DNA of 64,000 bases from RYN-230 sp963782185. GTDB taxonomy: Bacteria; Actinomycetota; Actinomycetes; Streptosporangiales; Streptosporangiaceae. The notes beneath the pieces were generated by a model, which ran no database searches, was not told the origin of the DNA, and worked only from the letters and a program-made list of their open reading frames with translations. A program made the position numbers and the translations under genes. How positions within the stretch are numbered: position 1 is the first letter of the stretch; each line of letters opens with the position of its first letter. Shown in pieces: positions 52,457-60,426 of the stretch. The stretch is taken from contig CAWAJB010000038.1 in NCBI GenBank assembly GCA_963782185.1, forward strand, positions 1 through 64,000, written 5' to 3'.

Positions 52457-52873
52457 CTACCAGCCGTAGATGCGGGCGGGAAGTACGTGCGCCGGAATCT
52501 CGTCGGGGCCCGGATAGGTGATCATCACGACCATGTCGTCCGGGTCACGGCCCTCCAGCGCCGTGACGCCGTCGCTGCCGCGGGTCTCGCGGTGCGCGGA
52601 GTGCGCCTTCAGCACCCGCTCGCAGCGCTCGAAGTGATCTTTCCCGTCCACGGCCCAGATCACGTACTGCAGTCCGACGCCGCCCAGCGGATGACCCGCG
52701 TTGTCGCCCATCGCGCGGAGGATCAGTTGCGTTCCGGCCGGGCTGACCAGCAGCGCGGCGGTCGCGCTCCGGTCCGCGACCCGCATCTCGAGGAGCTCGG
52801 TGTAGAAGCTGACCGAGCGGTCCAGCTGCTGCACGAACATGACGGCTGAGCCGATCCGTGTACCGTGCGCCAT
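52457..52873 (-). CDS. VOC-superfamily (glyoxalase/dioxygenase fold) protein
   Basis: 138 residues from the ATG at 52873. Two beta-alpha-beta-beta-beta halves are visible: AVMFVQQLDRSVSFYTELLE, TAALLVSPAGTQLILRAMG, then LQYVIWAVDGKDHFERCERV and VTALEGRDPDDMVVMITYPG. Candidate metal ligands include the Glu of ALEGRDPD; a first-half His is not obvious. Substrate unknown. The OsmC-like gene lies 52 bases upstream on the same strand, so the two may be co-transcribed in a detoxification context. Confidence 0.87.
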   Translation of the reverse strand: MAHGTRIGSAVMFVQQLDRSVSFYTELLEMRVADRSATAALLVSPAGTQLILRAMGDNAGHPLGGVGLQYVIWAVDGKDHFERCERVLKAHSAHRETRGSDGVTALEGRDPDDMVVMITYPGPDEIPAHVLPARIYGW

Positions 52874-52925
52874 CCGGTGACCTTCCAATCCTGGTCGCTG
52901 GGCCCCGGGCCAGGTATTTCTAGCA

Positions 52926-53357
52926 CTACCCTGCCTGGACCCGGGAGGTGACGGGTATGCCGAGCTCGACGGTGCGGCTGACCGTGCAGAGCCGGTCATG
53001 CGACCGGCGGACCGCGTCCGGCAGCAGCGCCCGGGCGGCGTCACCGCCCTCCCCCGGCGGGAACACCACCCGGAAGGTCACCGCGATGCCGGCCAGGTGG
53101 TTTCCCGCCGCGTCCCGGACCTTCTCCGCCCCCACCTGCACCTGGAAATCCTCGGGCTCCGCCCGCCTGGAGGTCAGGGTGTCCACGTCGGTCGCGGTGC
53201 ACGCGCCGATCGCGGCGAGCAGCAGCTCCGTGGGGGTGAAGTCGGCGTCGCCGCCAGCGCCGGTGGTGATCCGGCCGCCCCGGTCGTTGGCGACCGTGAA
53301 CCGGCCGGGTGTGACCCGCTGGATGGATACCGCGCGGTGCGCCGAGTCAGTCGCCAT
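52926..53357 (-). CDS. OsmC-family protein
   Basis: 143 residues from the ATG at 53357. It shows the OsmC pattern: FTVANDRGGRITTGAGGDAD, FTPTELLLAAIGACTATDVD with one redox Cys (IGACTA) and a second in SHDRLCTVSRTVELGIPV. The two cysteines fit the peroxiredoxin-like organic hydroperoxide reductases of the Ohr/OsmC group. Cytoplasmic. It lies 51 bases after the sulfotransferase gene and before the VOC gene, all on the minus strand. Confidence 0.9.
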   Translation of the reverse strand: MATDSAHRAVSIQRVTPGRFTVANDRGGRITTGAGGDADFTPTELLLAAIGACTATDVDTLTSRRAEPEDFQVQVGAEKVRDAAGNHLAGIAVTFRVVFPPGEGGDAARALLPDAVRRSHDRLCTVSRTVELGIPVTSRVQAG

Positions 53358-53408
53358 GCCGTCGACTCTGCCAGACCCTGCGCCGGCCGGGGGCGGCACG
53401 GGGCCGGA

Positions 53409-54308
53409 TCAGCCGGGACCGGGCCGGTCACGGTGCAGCCACCGGAGCAGGTCCGGCGGGGCCAGCCCCGCCGCACGCCGTTCGTAGTCAGCGAACTCAG
53501 CCGCGCTGAGCGCCTCGCGCCCGGCTCCCGACGTGCCCCGCCGGAAGAAGGCAGCGCTGCTCTTCAGGACGCCGGGCGGCCCGATGATGCGCTCGGCATC
53601 GGCCCGCATCTCCTCGAACGTGGCCGCCCGGACCAGGTCCGGCCAGGTCCCGGCGGGCACGGTGATCCCGAGCCGGCCGGCCAGGCGGCGCATCTCGCCG
53701 GGCAGGCCGGCCGACAGGTCGTCGTAGTGCGCGAGCACGATGTTCGGCTGGCCGCGCCGGGCCCAGGCGTCCGTGAGATGCCACATCACCCCGGGCAGCG
53801 AGTCCATCTGCTGCTGCGGCGTGGTGTCCTCGTGGACCCAGGCGGTCAGCCAGTCGTGCAGCGGCGGCCGTGGCGGCGGCTCGGCGGGTTCGGGCTGGCC
53901 GGTGAGGCACCGCAACCGCGCCCGGTCGATGTTGGCGCCCTGGTGGTAGAGGGACACGGCCATGTCGAGCGGATGCCTGGCCACCACGATGTAGGTGGCG
54001 CGCGGGTCGATCGGTATGCCGTCCAGCGGCGTGTGCGACTTGATGATGCGGCGGTGCCGCTGGGCGGCGAGCCGGTCGAGCAGGTCCCCGCGCGGCACCG
54101 TCAGCCGGTCGAGCCAGGGTGACAGGTCGCCGAGCGGCGCGGGCAGCTCCGCGGTCTGGAACACCAGCAGCGCGCAGATCATCTGCATCCAGGTGGTCCC
54201 GCTCTTGGACCGGGTGCTGATCACGATGTCACCGTCGCGGAACGGGAACCCGGACCAGCGCGCGCTGTCCTCATCGGGCGACTGGTAACGGACCGGGACA
54301 GGCGGCAT
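53409..54308 (-). CDS. sulfotransferase-domain protein
   Basis: 299 residues with the PAPS-binding loop RSKSGTTWMQMICALLVF near the N-terminus, the 3'-phosphate-binding VVARHPLDMAVSLYHQGAN and the C-terminal GVLKSSAAFFRRGTSGAGRE segment (equivalent to the RKG motif, here RRGTSG). HTPLDGIP after KSH matches the catalytic-histidine region. Such cytoplasmic enzymes transfer sulfate from PAPS to hydroxyl groups of small molecules. No biosynthetic cluster is adjacent, so the acceptor is unknown. Confidence 0.9.
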   Translation of the reverse strand: MPPVPVRYQSPDEDSARWSGFPFRDGDIVISTRSKSGTTWMQMICALLVFQTAELPAPLGDLSPWLDRLTVPRGDLLDRLAAQRHRRIIKSHTPLDGIPIDPRATYIVVARHPLDMAVSLYHQGANIDRARLRCLTGQPEPAEPPPRPPLHDWLTAWVHEDTTPQQQMDSLPGVMWHLTDAWARRGQPNIVLAHYDDLSAGLPGEMRRLAGRLGITVPAGTWPDLVRAATFEEMRADAERIIGPPGVLKSSAAFFRRGTSGAGREALSAAEFADYERRAAGLAPPDLLRWLHRDRPGPG

Positions 54309-54362
54309 CCGACGATGCTAGACGCGGCGAAGCCCGACCGGCGCAGGCGGCTGACCAGCGCG

Positions 54363-54553
54363 CTAGGCCGCCAGCCCGCAGTAATGAGCGGCGTCGCCCT
54401 TGCGGGCGATGCTGGTGTCGCCGTTGATCCCGGCCGGGATGTCCCCGGCGATCGTGATCCGGTGCAGCAGCCGGGCTGGTCGTCGTAGTCGGCGACGTGC
54501 TGGTGCGGGCCGGACTTGCGGAGAGCCGCCGGATGGCCCGGGATGCTGGTCAT
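54363..54553 (-). pseudogene. small gene of unknown family, frameshifted
   Basis: The ATG at 54553 (AAAGG upstream) opens MTSIPGHPAALRKSGPHQHV then ADYDDQP. The continuing, protein-like sequence ARLLHRITIAGDIPAGINGD followed by TSIARKGDAAHYCGLAA is in the neighbouring frame and ends at 54363. One indel near 54470-54480 joins them into a ~63-residue protein. A TTGACA (54664-54659) lies 106 bases upstream and may belong to its promoter. I do not recognise the family. Confidence 0.5.
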
Positions 54554-54758
54554 CGAAGAGCACCTTTCGGATGGCTGGTCCCCGGCGGCCGCCGGCGCTG
54601 CCGCGCGGGCGGCCGCCCCGGGGTCTCTTGCCAGCAATCTGCGCCGCCTCCCGGCTAATGTCAAGTATTCCGATAGGTTTGATATGAAATAACGAAGACC
54701 GGCCCGTGGGACAGGAGGCGCGCAGGAACGGCCTGCGGCGCGGAGGGGTGGCCCGCGG

Positions 54759-55208
54759 TCAGGCCCCGCCGGCCGGCTCGAGCACGAACACCGGGATCTC
54801 CCGGGAGGTCTTCTGCTGGTACTCGGCGTACGGCGGGAAGGCCGCGACCGCCCGCTTCCACCACTCGGCCCGCTCGTCCCCGGTCACCTCGCGCGCCACG
54901 AACTCTCCCCTGACCGGCCCATCCCGCAGCTCGACCTCAGAGTGGGCCCGGAAGTTGTGGTACCAGAACGGGTGCGCCGGGGCACCCCCCTGGGAAGCCA
55001 CCGCCGCGTAGCGGCCGTCATGCTCGACCCGCATCACCGGGGTCTTGCGCAGCTTGCCAGAACGGGCCCCCCGGTTGGTGATGATCACCACGGGCAGGCC
55101 GGAGTCGCGGAGCGTGGTCCCGCGCGTGCCTCCCGAGCTCTCGTACTCCTCCACCTGATCCCGGACCCAGGCCGCCGTGCTCGGCTCGTACTCACCCTCG
55201 ATAGGCAT
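54759..55208 (-). CDS. nitroreductase/deazaflavin(F420)-dependent oxidoreductase (DDN type)
   Basis: 149 residues from the ATG at 55208. Features of the family are WVRDQVEEYESSGGTRGTTL, VVIITNRGARSGKLRKTPVM (the F420/phosphate-binding RSGKLRKTP), YAAVASQGGAPAHPFWYHN and a C-terminal KTSREIPVFVLEP. The split-barrel fold uses reduced F420 to reduce quinones or nitro compounds. The gene diverges from the HEAGH protein gene with only 16 bases between start codons, so promoters overlap. Confidence 0.92.
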   Translation of the reverse strand: MPIEGEYEPSTAAWVRDQVEEYESSGGTRGTTLRDSGLPVVIITNRGARSGKLRKTPVMRVEHDGRYAAVASQGGAPAHPFWYHNFRAHSEVELRDGPVRGEFVAREVTGDERAEWWKRAVAAFPPYAEYQQKTSREIPVFVLEPAGGA

Positions 55209-55224
55209 AGCGTTAGTCAACACC

Positions 55225-55815
55225 ATGAAGCCAGCGGACCTGCGCGCGCATGGCGCGATCCGGGCGGAGCTGAGCCGGCTCGCCCGGTACGACGACGAGT
55301 CGGCCGTGCACGACACCTGGATCAGGCAGCGCTATGACTGCGGCTGCTATCCCAGCCTGATGCCCGCACGGAAAGCCACCGTCGAGACCGCGTGGCACGA
55401 GGCCGGTCACGCGGTCGCCGCGCTGGCGGTGGGAGCCCGCTTCAGCTCGGCCAGCATCCACCACAGCCCGGGCAGCGAAGGCCGGGTGCACGGCATCCGC
55501 GGCGGCGGCGAGCTGGCGTTCGTGGTGGACGCGGCCGGCCAGATCGCCCAGCGGCTCCGGGACTGGACCATGCTCGAGGACGATGCCGACCTGCGCGCCT
55601 GGCTGCCCACGTGGACCAGGGACGGCGGCGACGCGCGGCACTTCCGCCAGGCCATCGCCGCCCGCTACGGCCGCGACGAGTTCCGCGCGTGGCGGCACGG
55701 TGAGGAGATACTGCTCCCGCGGCGGCTGCAGATCCGCGAGGTGGCCCGGGCCCTGCTCGTCCACCCGCGCCCGCTGCGCTACGACGTCGTGGCGGAGATC
55801 GCCGGCGGCCGCTGA
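55225..55815 (+). CDS. HEAGH-motif protein (M41/FtsH-peptidase-like)
   Basis: 196 residues from the ATG at 55225. The zinc-protease motif AWHEAGHAVAALAVG lies near residue 60 in a context like the FtsH peptidase helix. There is no AAA+ ATPase and no membrane segment. The rest (GEGRVHGIRGGGELAFVVDA-type strand, LRDWTMLEDDADLRAWLP) is unlike known FtsH. The third zinc ligand may be Asp/Glu in LEDDADLR. Such stand-alone HEAGH proteins are common hypotheticals in actinomycetes and phages. Whether it is a protease is not established. Confidence 0.75.
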   Translation: MKPADLRAHGAIRAELSRLARYDDESAVHDTWIRQRYDCGCYPSLMPARKATVETAWHEAGHAVAALAVGARFSSASIHHSPGSEGRVHGIRGGGELAFVVDAAGQIAQRLRDWTMLEDDADLRAWLPTWTRDGGDARHFRQAIAARYGRDEFRAWRHGEEILLPRRLQIREVARALLVHPRPLRYDVVAEIAGGR

Positions 55816-55820
55816 GCCGT

Positions 55821-56258
55821 TCAGGGCACCACGGTGACCGGCCAGCGGCTGGCCCGCACCAGGTGCACGGCCAGCGAGCCGACGAACCGGTGACCGGCCT
55901 TGGTCGAGGCGCCCACGATCACCGCGTCCGCCTGGATCTCGCCCGCCAGCCGGACGATCTCGGTGAAGGGGTTGCCGTCCCGCTCGACGAAGGCGATATC
56001 GATCCCGAGCTGGGGGCCTTGCTCCTGCGCGGTCTGCCGCAGTTCGGCCGCCACAAAATCCTGCGACTCCCGCATGCCGGCGGCCGCGCCCGCGCTCATC
56101 CCGGCCGCCGCGCTGAACGGCCGCACGAACAGGACCACCAGCCTGGCCTTCTGCCGCCGTGCCATGCCCGCCGCGTACGCGGCCGCGCGCAGCGAGGTCT
56201 CCGAGCCGTCCACGCCGACCAGCAGCACGTCCGGCCCATCCCGGTACTGATCTCTCAC
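55821..56258 (-). CDS. universal stress protein (UspA family)
   Basis: 145 residues: LLVGVDGSETSLRAAAYAAG at the start, LVVLFVRPF, and the ATP-binding signature VIVGASTKAGHRFVGSLAVH with a final VTVVP strand. The G-2x-G-9x-G(S/T) pattern is essentially intact, pointing to the ATP-binding subgroup. A single domain. It converges on the HEAGH gene (five bases between stops) and diverges from the polymerase-domain gene with 25 bases between, so it shares regulatory sequence with a DNA-repair gene. Confidence 0.93.
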   Translation of the reverse strand: MRDQYRDGPDVLLVGVDGSETSLRAAAYAAGMARRQKARLVVLFVRPFSAAAGMSAGAAAGMRESQDFVAAELRQTAQEQGPQLGIDIAFVERDGNPFTEIVRLAGEIQADAVIVGASTKAGHRFVGSLAVHLVRASRWPVTVVP

Positions 56259-56283
56259 CCGCCCACGTTCTCACAGGGCCACG

Positions 56284-57300
56284 ATGGGAACAGCAGGGAA
56301 GGGAGGTGGCGTCATCAGCGTCGATGAGGAGCGGGACGGGGTATCGCTGACCAACCTCGGCGAGCCGCTGTTCAGCGGGGCCGGGGTCACCAAGCGTGAG
56401 CTGGTGGACTACCTGGACGCGGTCCGCGGGCAGCTCATCGCGGAGCTGAGCGGACGGCCGCTGTCGGTGGTGCGGGTGCTGCGCGGGCAGGACGCGTTCA
56501 TGCAGAAGAACGTGCCCAAGTACACGCCGCCGTGGGTGCGGACCATCCGGCTGTGGGCGGAGAGTTCGCGGCGCGAGGTGTCCTACGCGCTCTGCGACGA
56601 CCGCCGCACGCTGCTGTGGTTCGCGAACCAGCGGGCCGTCGAGTACCACCCCACGCTGAGCGAGGCCGGCCGGCCGGACCGTCCCGATTACCTGGTGCTC
56701 GACATCGACCCGCCCGCCGGCGGGGAGTTCCGCCCCGCGGTCCTCGCTGCCCAGCTGGTCCGCGAGGCGCTCACCGGCTGCGGCCTGGCGGGCGCGGTCA
56801 AGACCAGCGGGGCCAAGGGCGTGCACGTGTTCGTGCCGATCACCGGGGTCGCGGCGCAGGACGCCGCCGCGGCCACCCGCGCGGTGGCGGCCCGGGCGGA
56901 GCGGCTCGACCCGGCCCTCACCACCACTGCGTTCATCCGGGCGGACCGGGACGGCAAGGTCTTCCTCGACTCGACCCGGGCGGGCGGGGCGACGGTGGTG
57001 GCGGCCTACAGCCCGCGGGTCCGGCCGGGGGTCCCCGTGTCCTTCCCGGTGTCCTGGGACGAGCTGGACCGGGTGACCCCGGCCGACTTCACGGTGCGCA
57101 CCGCGGCCGCGCTGATCATGGCCGGCCCGGCCGGGGCCCGCTGGGCGGGCCAGCTGCCGCCGCCGCGGCCCCTCCCCGACGACCTGGTCGCCGAGGGCCA
57201 CGCGATCCCGGTGGCCCGGGTCCAGGCCATGCACGAGGGCAAGCGGCGGGCCCGTGCCCGCCGCACCGCGGGCACGGACCCGCCGGCCGGGGATCGCTAG
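56284..57300 (+). CDS. LigD-type polymerase-domain protein
   Basis: 338-residue stand-alone primase-polymerase of the LigD PolDom family: VSLTNLGEPLFSGAGVTKRE, RGQDAFMQKNVPKYTPPWV, FANQRAVEYHPTLSEAGRPD, the catalytic Asp pair in YLVLDIDPPAG, KTSGAKGVHVFVPI and VVAAYSPRVRPGVPV. Distinct from the PE-Pol gene at 47152, which lies in a different PolDom subgroup by its RGQDAF/MQKN motif. Probably fills or extends ends during non-homologous end joining; no ku gene is in the window. It diverges from the Usp gene. Confidence 0.92.
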   Translation: MGTAGKGGGVISVDEERDGVSLTNLGEPLFSGAGVTKRELVDYLDAVRGQLIAELSGRPLSVVRVLRGQDAFMQKNVPKYTPPWVRTIRLWAESSRREVSYALCDDRRTLLWFANQRAVEYHPTLSEAGRPDRPDYLVLDIDPPAGGEFRPAVLAAQLVREALTGCGLAGAVKTSGAKGVHVFVPITGVAAQDAAAATRAVAARAERLDPALTTTAFIRADRDGKVFLDSTRAGGATVVAAYSPRVRPGVPVSFPVSWDELDRVTPADFTVRTAAALIMAGPAGARWAGQLPPPRPLPDDLVAEGHAIPVARVQAMHEGKRRARARRTAGTDPPAGDR

Positions 57301-57322
57301 CCCGGCCCGGCGGGCTCGGCCG

Positions 57323-57784
57323 CTAGCGGCGGTGGCGCCGGGGACCGAAACGCAGCCAGCAGAACACCAGCAGCGCGATCCACAGCCACCACGCCGAACC
57401 GAACCACAGTCCAGGCCAGTGCCAGACCGGCGCCCAGAAGAACGGCGCCACCGCGTGCCAGGCCGCAAAGGCGACCACGAGGAGCAGCACGATCGGCAGC
57501 AGCCTGGACCGTGGCCGCCCGGCCCGCGATCGCGGCGCAGGCGCGCGGGCGGGAGACGGCTTGCTGTCGAGGCGGGGCAGGTCGTCAGTGAGCCCGGCCA
57601 GGTCGGCGTGAGTCTTGGCGCTCATCGCCCGGCCGAGGCGCTCGTCGAGCTCGGCCTGGTCGAGGCGCCCGTCCGCGTAGTGCTGGGCCAGCTGGTCGGC
57701 GACCTCAGCCCGCTCGGCATCAGAAACTCGCATCGTGGCATCGGCGCGCTGGCGCGTGCCGTACCCCCGTGTCCGCAATGGCAT
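57323..57784 (-). CDS. DUF1707 (SHOCT-like) membrane protein
   Basis: 153 residues. The DUF1707 core starts at MRVSDAERAEVADQLAQHYA with GRLDQAELDERLGRAMSAKT and DLAGLTDDLP. A basic linker is followed by two membrane segments (LLPIVLLLVVAFAAWHAVA; LWIALLVFCWLRFG). I keep the ATG at 57784 because GGGAAGG lies nine bases upstream; the core itself begins at 57733. DUF1707 proteins occur with PspC genes in actinomycetes, as here (20 bases after the pspC stop), and are linked to envelope maintenance, though their mechanism is unknown. Confidence 0.9.
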   Translation of the reverse strand: MPLRTRGYGTRQRADATMRVSDAERAEVADQLAQHYADGRLDQAELDERLGRAMSAKTHADLAGLTDDLPRLDSKPSPARAPAPRSRAGRPRSRLLPIVLLLVVAFAAWHAVAPFFWAPVWHWPGLWFGSAWWLWIALLVFCWLRFGPRRHRR

Positions 57785-57803
57785 CTGGATGTGGCCTTCC
57801 CGC

Positions 57804-58097
57804 TCAGCTGGCCCGGGACTGAAACAGGCCGGCCGCGATGGACTGGTCGGCGCCGTCTTCGGGAATGAGCAGCCACGCCGCCAGGTAGATGAGCACGGCG
57901 GACCCGCCGATCAGGGTCAGCGCCGCGAACAGGATGCGGATGATGGTCACGTCAACGTCGAGGTGGCGGGCGATGCCGGCGGCGACTCCGCCGAGCATCC
58001 GGCCGTGCACCGGGCGGCTGAGCGTCCGGGGCGGCGCAGATTCGTAGGGTGCGTGTGAGGTCTGGTCGCCCGCCGTGGGGCTGGTCGTTGTGTTCAT
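57804..58097 (-). CDS. PspC-domain membrane protein
   Basis: 97 residues from the ATG at 58097. A ~30-residue polar N-terminus is followed by the PspC domain: MLGGVAAGIARHLDVDVTII, then ILFAALTLIGGSAVLIYLAA and WLLIPEDGAD. It is an envelope-stress protein of the plasma membrane. It is followed by the DUF1707 gene and diverges from a histidine kinase that carries its own PspC domain. Both promoters flank the ATCAGGG/CCCTGAT operator at 58152-58192. Confidence 0.92.
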   Translation of the reverse strand: MNTTTSPTAGDQTSHAPYESAPPRTLSRPVHGRMLGGVAAGIARHLDVDVTIIRILFAALTLIGGSAVLIYLAAWLLIPEDGADQSIAAGLFQSRAS

Positions 58098-58151
58098 GGC
58101 TCCAGCCTGCGGCCGGATGCCCGGCGGCACCATTGGGAACACCCCCCAGCC

Positions 58152-58192
58152 GACCCTGATCCGGGCCGGCCAGGATCAGGGTCATCCCTGAT
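58152..58192. promoter_or_regulatory. palindromic operator between pspC and PspC-kinase genes
   Basis: Three half-sites: CCCTGAT (58154-58160), ATCAGGG (58175-58181) and CCCTGAT (58186-58192). The last two form a perfect palindrome with TCAT at the centre. The first two extend to 11-bp arms (GACCCTGATCC, GGATCAGGGTC). It lies midway in the 129-bp divergent gap and is the obvious binding site for the LuxR-type regulator encoded at 59591. Confidence 0.75.
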
Positions 58193-58226
58193 AGCCGGGC
58201 GGGGACGGAGGGGCCATGATGGGGGT

Positions 58227-59594
58227 ATGGCGGCAGGCACTGATCCCGGGCCGACCGCGCGCACCGATCCTGAGCCCGCCGGTCCGGTCGAGACGGGCCG
58301 TCGGGGACACTGGTTCCGGCGGCCTGGCAGCCATTCCTGGCTCCGCCACCCGCCGGGCAGCGGGCCGTTGCGGCGCAGCCGCGAGAACCGGCTGGCGGGC
58401 GGAGTCGCGTCCGGGCTGGCCGCGCGCACCGGGCTGGACGTGACCGTGATCCGGACCGGCTTCGTGGTCGCCACCGTGTTCGGCCTCATCGGCGCGGCCG
58501 CCTACGTGATGGCCTGGCTGCTGATACCGGCGGACGGGGCGGAGGCCACCATCGCGGCCAAGGCCCTGACCGACCGGCGCGGCGTGGCCCTGGTCGCCGC
58601 GCTGGCCTCGCTGCTCGTGGTGGTGCTGGTCTTCGCCTCGGCGCTGCAGGCGAGCTGGGTCGGCAACCTGGCCTGGCCGCTGATCATCAGCGTGGCGGGC
58701 CTCACCCTCATCTGGCGGAACGCCCCGCCCGACGAGCAGGCCGTGCTGCGGCGCCTGGCCGATCCGCTGCTCGGCCTGGCCGAGGGCAGCGGCAGCCGCC
58801 GCCGGATCGCGGCGCGGGTGACGCTCGCCGCGGTGGCCGTCGGGCTCGGCCTGAACTGGCTGCTGACCGGGCACACCGATCGGGGTGCCCTGCGCGAGCT
58901 CGGCGGGGTGATCCTGCTGGTGGCGGCCATCGCCATCCTGCTGGGTCCCTGGTGGATACGCATCGCCCGCGACCTCGTGGTCGAGCGGCAGGCCCGGATC
59001 CGGGCCGAGGAACGCACCGACATGGCCGCCCGCCTCCACGATTCGGTGCTTCAGACACTCGCCCTGATCCAGCGCCGCGCCGATCACCCGCAGCAGGTGA
59101 TCCAGCTGGCCCGGGCCCAGGAGCGGGAACTGCGCTCCTGGCTGTTCGACGGCCAGCTGCCCGGCTCGCTGGACGGCCAGGGCATGACGCTCGCGGCCGG
59201 GGTCCGGCTCATCCAGCAGGAGGTGGAGGCCCAGCACGAGGTGCCGGTCGAGGCGGTCACCGTCGGCGACTGCGACCTGGACGACGACCTGCGGGCGCTG
59301 CTGGCCGCGGCCCGCGAGGCGACGGTCAACGCGGTGAAGTGGTCCGGCGCGCCGGTGGTCTCGATCTTCGCCGAGGCCGAGCCGGACGAGGTGACGTTGT
59401 TCGTCCGGGACCGGGGCCGGGGTTTCGACCCGGCGGCCGTCCCCCCGGACCGCAAGGGCGTGGCCGAGTCGATCCGCGCCCGGATGGCCCGCCGGGGCGG
59501 TCACGCCGCCGTCCGCACCGCCCCCGGCGAGGGCACCGAGGTATCGCTGACCATGCCCCGCCGCGGCGGGGAACGCCCGGCGGGGCGACCGTGA
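58227..59594 (+). CDS. PspC-domain NarL/DesK-type histidine kinase
   Basis: 455 residues. After a ~50-residue polar start comes a PspC domain (RLAGGVASGLAARTGLDVTV, YVMAWLLIPADGAEATI), then more membrane segments (VALVAALASLLVVVLVFAS; NLAWPLIISVAGLTLIW; VILLVAAIAILLGPWWI), a HisKA_3 dimerisation helix with the phospho-His near 270 (MAARLHDSVLQTLALIQRRA) and a HATPase (AAREATVNAVKWSGA, VRDRGRGFDP). The PspC part presumably senses envelope state. It overlaps its regulator gene by four bases (GTGA). Confidence 0.94.
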   Translation: MAAGTDPGPTARTDPEPAGPVETGRRGHWFRRPGSHSWLRHPPGSGPLRRSRENRLAGGVASGLAARTGLDVTVIRTGFVVATVFGLIGAAAYVMAWLLIPADGAEATIAAKALTDRRGVALVAALASLLVVVLVFASALQASWVGNLAWPLIISVAGLTLIWRNAPPDEQAVLRRLADPLLGLAEGSGSRRRIAARVTLAAVAVGLGLNWLLTGHTDRGALRELGGVILLVAAIAILLGPWWIRIARDLVVERQARIRAEERTDMAARLHDSVLQTLALIQRRADHPQQVIQLARAQERELRSWLFDGQLPGSLDGQGMTLAAGVRLIQQEVEAQHEVPVEAVTVGDCDLDDDLRALLAAAREATVNAVKWSGAPVVSIFAEAEPDEVTLFVRDRGRGFDPAAVPPDRKGVAESIRARMARRGGHAAVRTAPGEGTEVSLTMPRRGGERPAGRP

Positions 59595-60274
59595 CCACCC
59601 CGTCCGCGCCCGGATCGGGGCCGGCCGGGCGCCCGCGCGTGGTCATCGTCGACGATCACGGCCTGTTCCGCTCGGGGGTCCGGTCCGAGCTGGGTGACCA
59701 GGTGGAGGTGGTGGGTGAGGCGGATGACGTGGAGCCGGCGATCGCCGTGATCTCCGCCTGCCTGCCCGACGTGGTGCTGCTCGACGTGCACCTGCCGGGC
59801 GGGGGCGGGCAGGCGGTGGTCACCGCGCTGCGGGCCCAGCCTCAGGTGCGCTTCCTGGCCCTGTCCGCGTCCGACGCGCCGGAAGACGTGATCGCGGTGA
59901 TCCGGGCCGGGGCGCGGGGCTATGTGACGAAGACGATCTCCGGCCCGGACCTGGTGGACGCGGTCCGCCGGGTCGCCGGCGGGGACACGGTGTTCTCCCC
60001 CCGGCTGGCGGGGTTCGTGCTGGACGCGTTCGCGGCGCTGCCCGGCGACGGCCCGGGTGTCCCGTCCCTCGACCCGGAACTGGACCAGCTGACCCCCCGC
60101 GAACGTGACGTGCTGCGCCTGATCGCCCGCGGCTACACGTACAAGGAGATCGCCCGCGAGTTGTACATCTCCGTGAAGACCGTGGAGAGCCATGTGTCAT
60201 CGGTGCTGCGCAAACTCCAGCTCTCCACCCGGCATCAGCTCACCCGCTGGGCTACCGAGCGGCGCCTGGCTTAG
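59591..60274 (+). CDS. LuxR/NarL-family response regulator
   Basis: 227 residues from the GTG at 59591, inside the kinase stop. The receiver has VVIVDDHGLFRSGVRSEL, phospho-Asp near 65 in VVLLDVHLPGGGG and the Lys in GYVTKTISG. The C-terminal LuxR helix-turn-helix has LTPRERDVLRLIARGYTYKE and ISVKTVESHVSSVLRKLQ. Cognate partner of the PspC-type kinase. It most likely binds the palindromic array upstream of that kinase and of pspC, giving autoregulation of the envelope-stress module. Confidence 0.95.
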   Translation: MTTPSAPGSGPAGRPRVVIVDDHGLFRSGVRSELGDQVEVVGEADDVEPAIAVISACLPDVVLLDVHLPGGGGQAVVTALRAQPQVRFLALSASDAPEDVIAVIRAGARGYVTKTISGPDLVDAVRRVAGGDTVFSPRLAGFVLDAFAALPGDGPGVPSLDPELDQLTPRERDVLRLIARGYTYKEIARELYISVKTVESHVSSVLRKLQLSTRHQLTRWATERRLA

Positions 60275-60426
60275 GCTGGCTGCTAGCGTTAGCGCCGCCG
60301 GTTCCGGGGCGGCACGGCCGGATGACGGGGGCTGGCGCGCGCCAGGGGCTCATGCGCACTGGCCCGTGCTGGAGAGGCCCGTGCCGGAGAGGCCCGTGCT
60401 GGAGAAGCAAGACGCTGGAGGCACGG

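Noticed and set aside
57319..57330. GCCGCTAGCGGC palindrome near the convergent LigD-type polymerase and DUF1707 stops
   Set aside because: The arms meet with no usable loop and it overlaps a stop codon; too weak to call a terminator.
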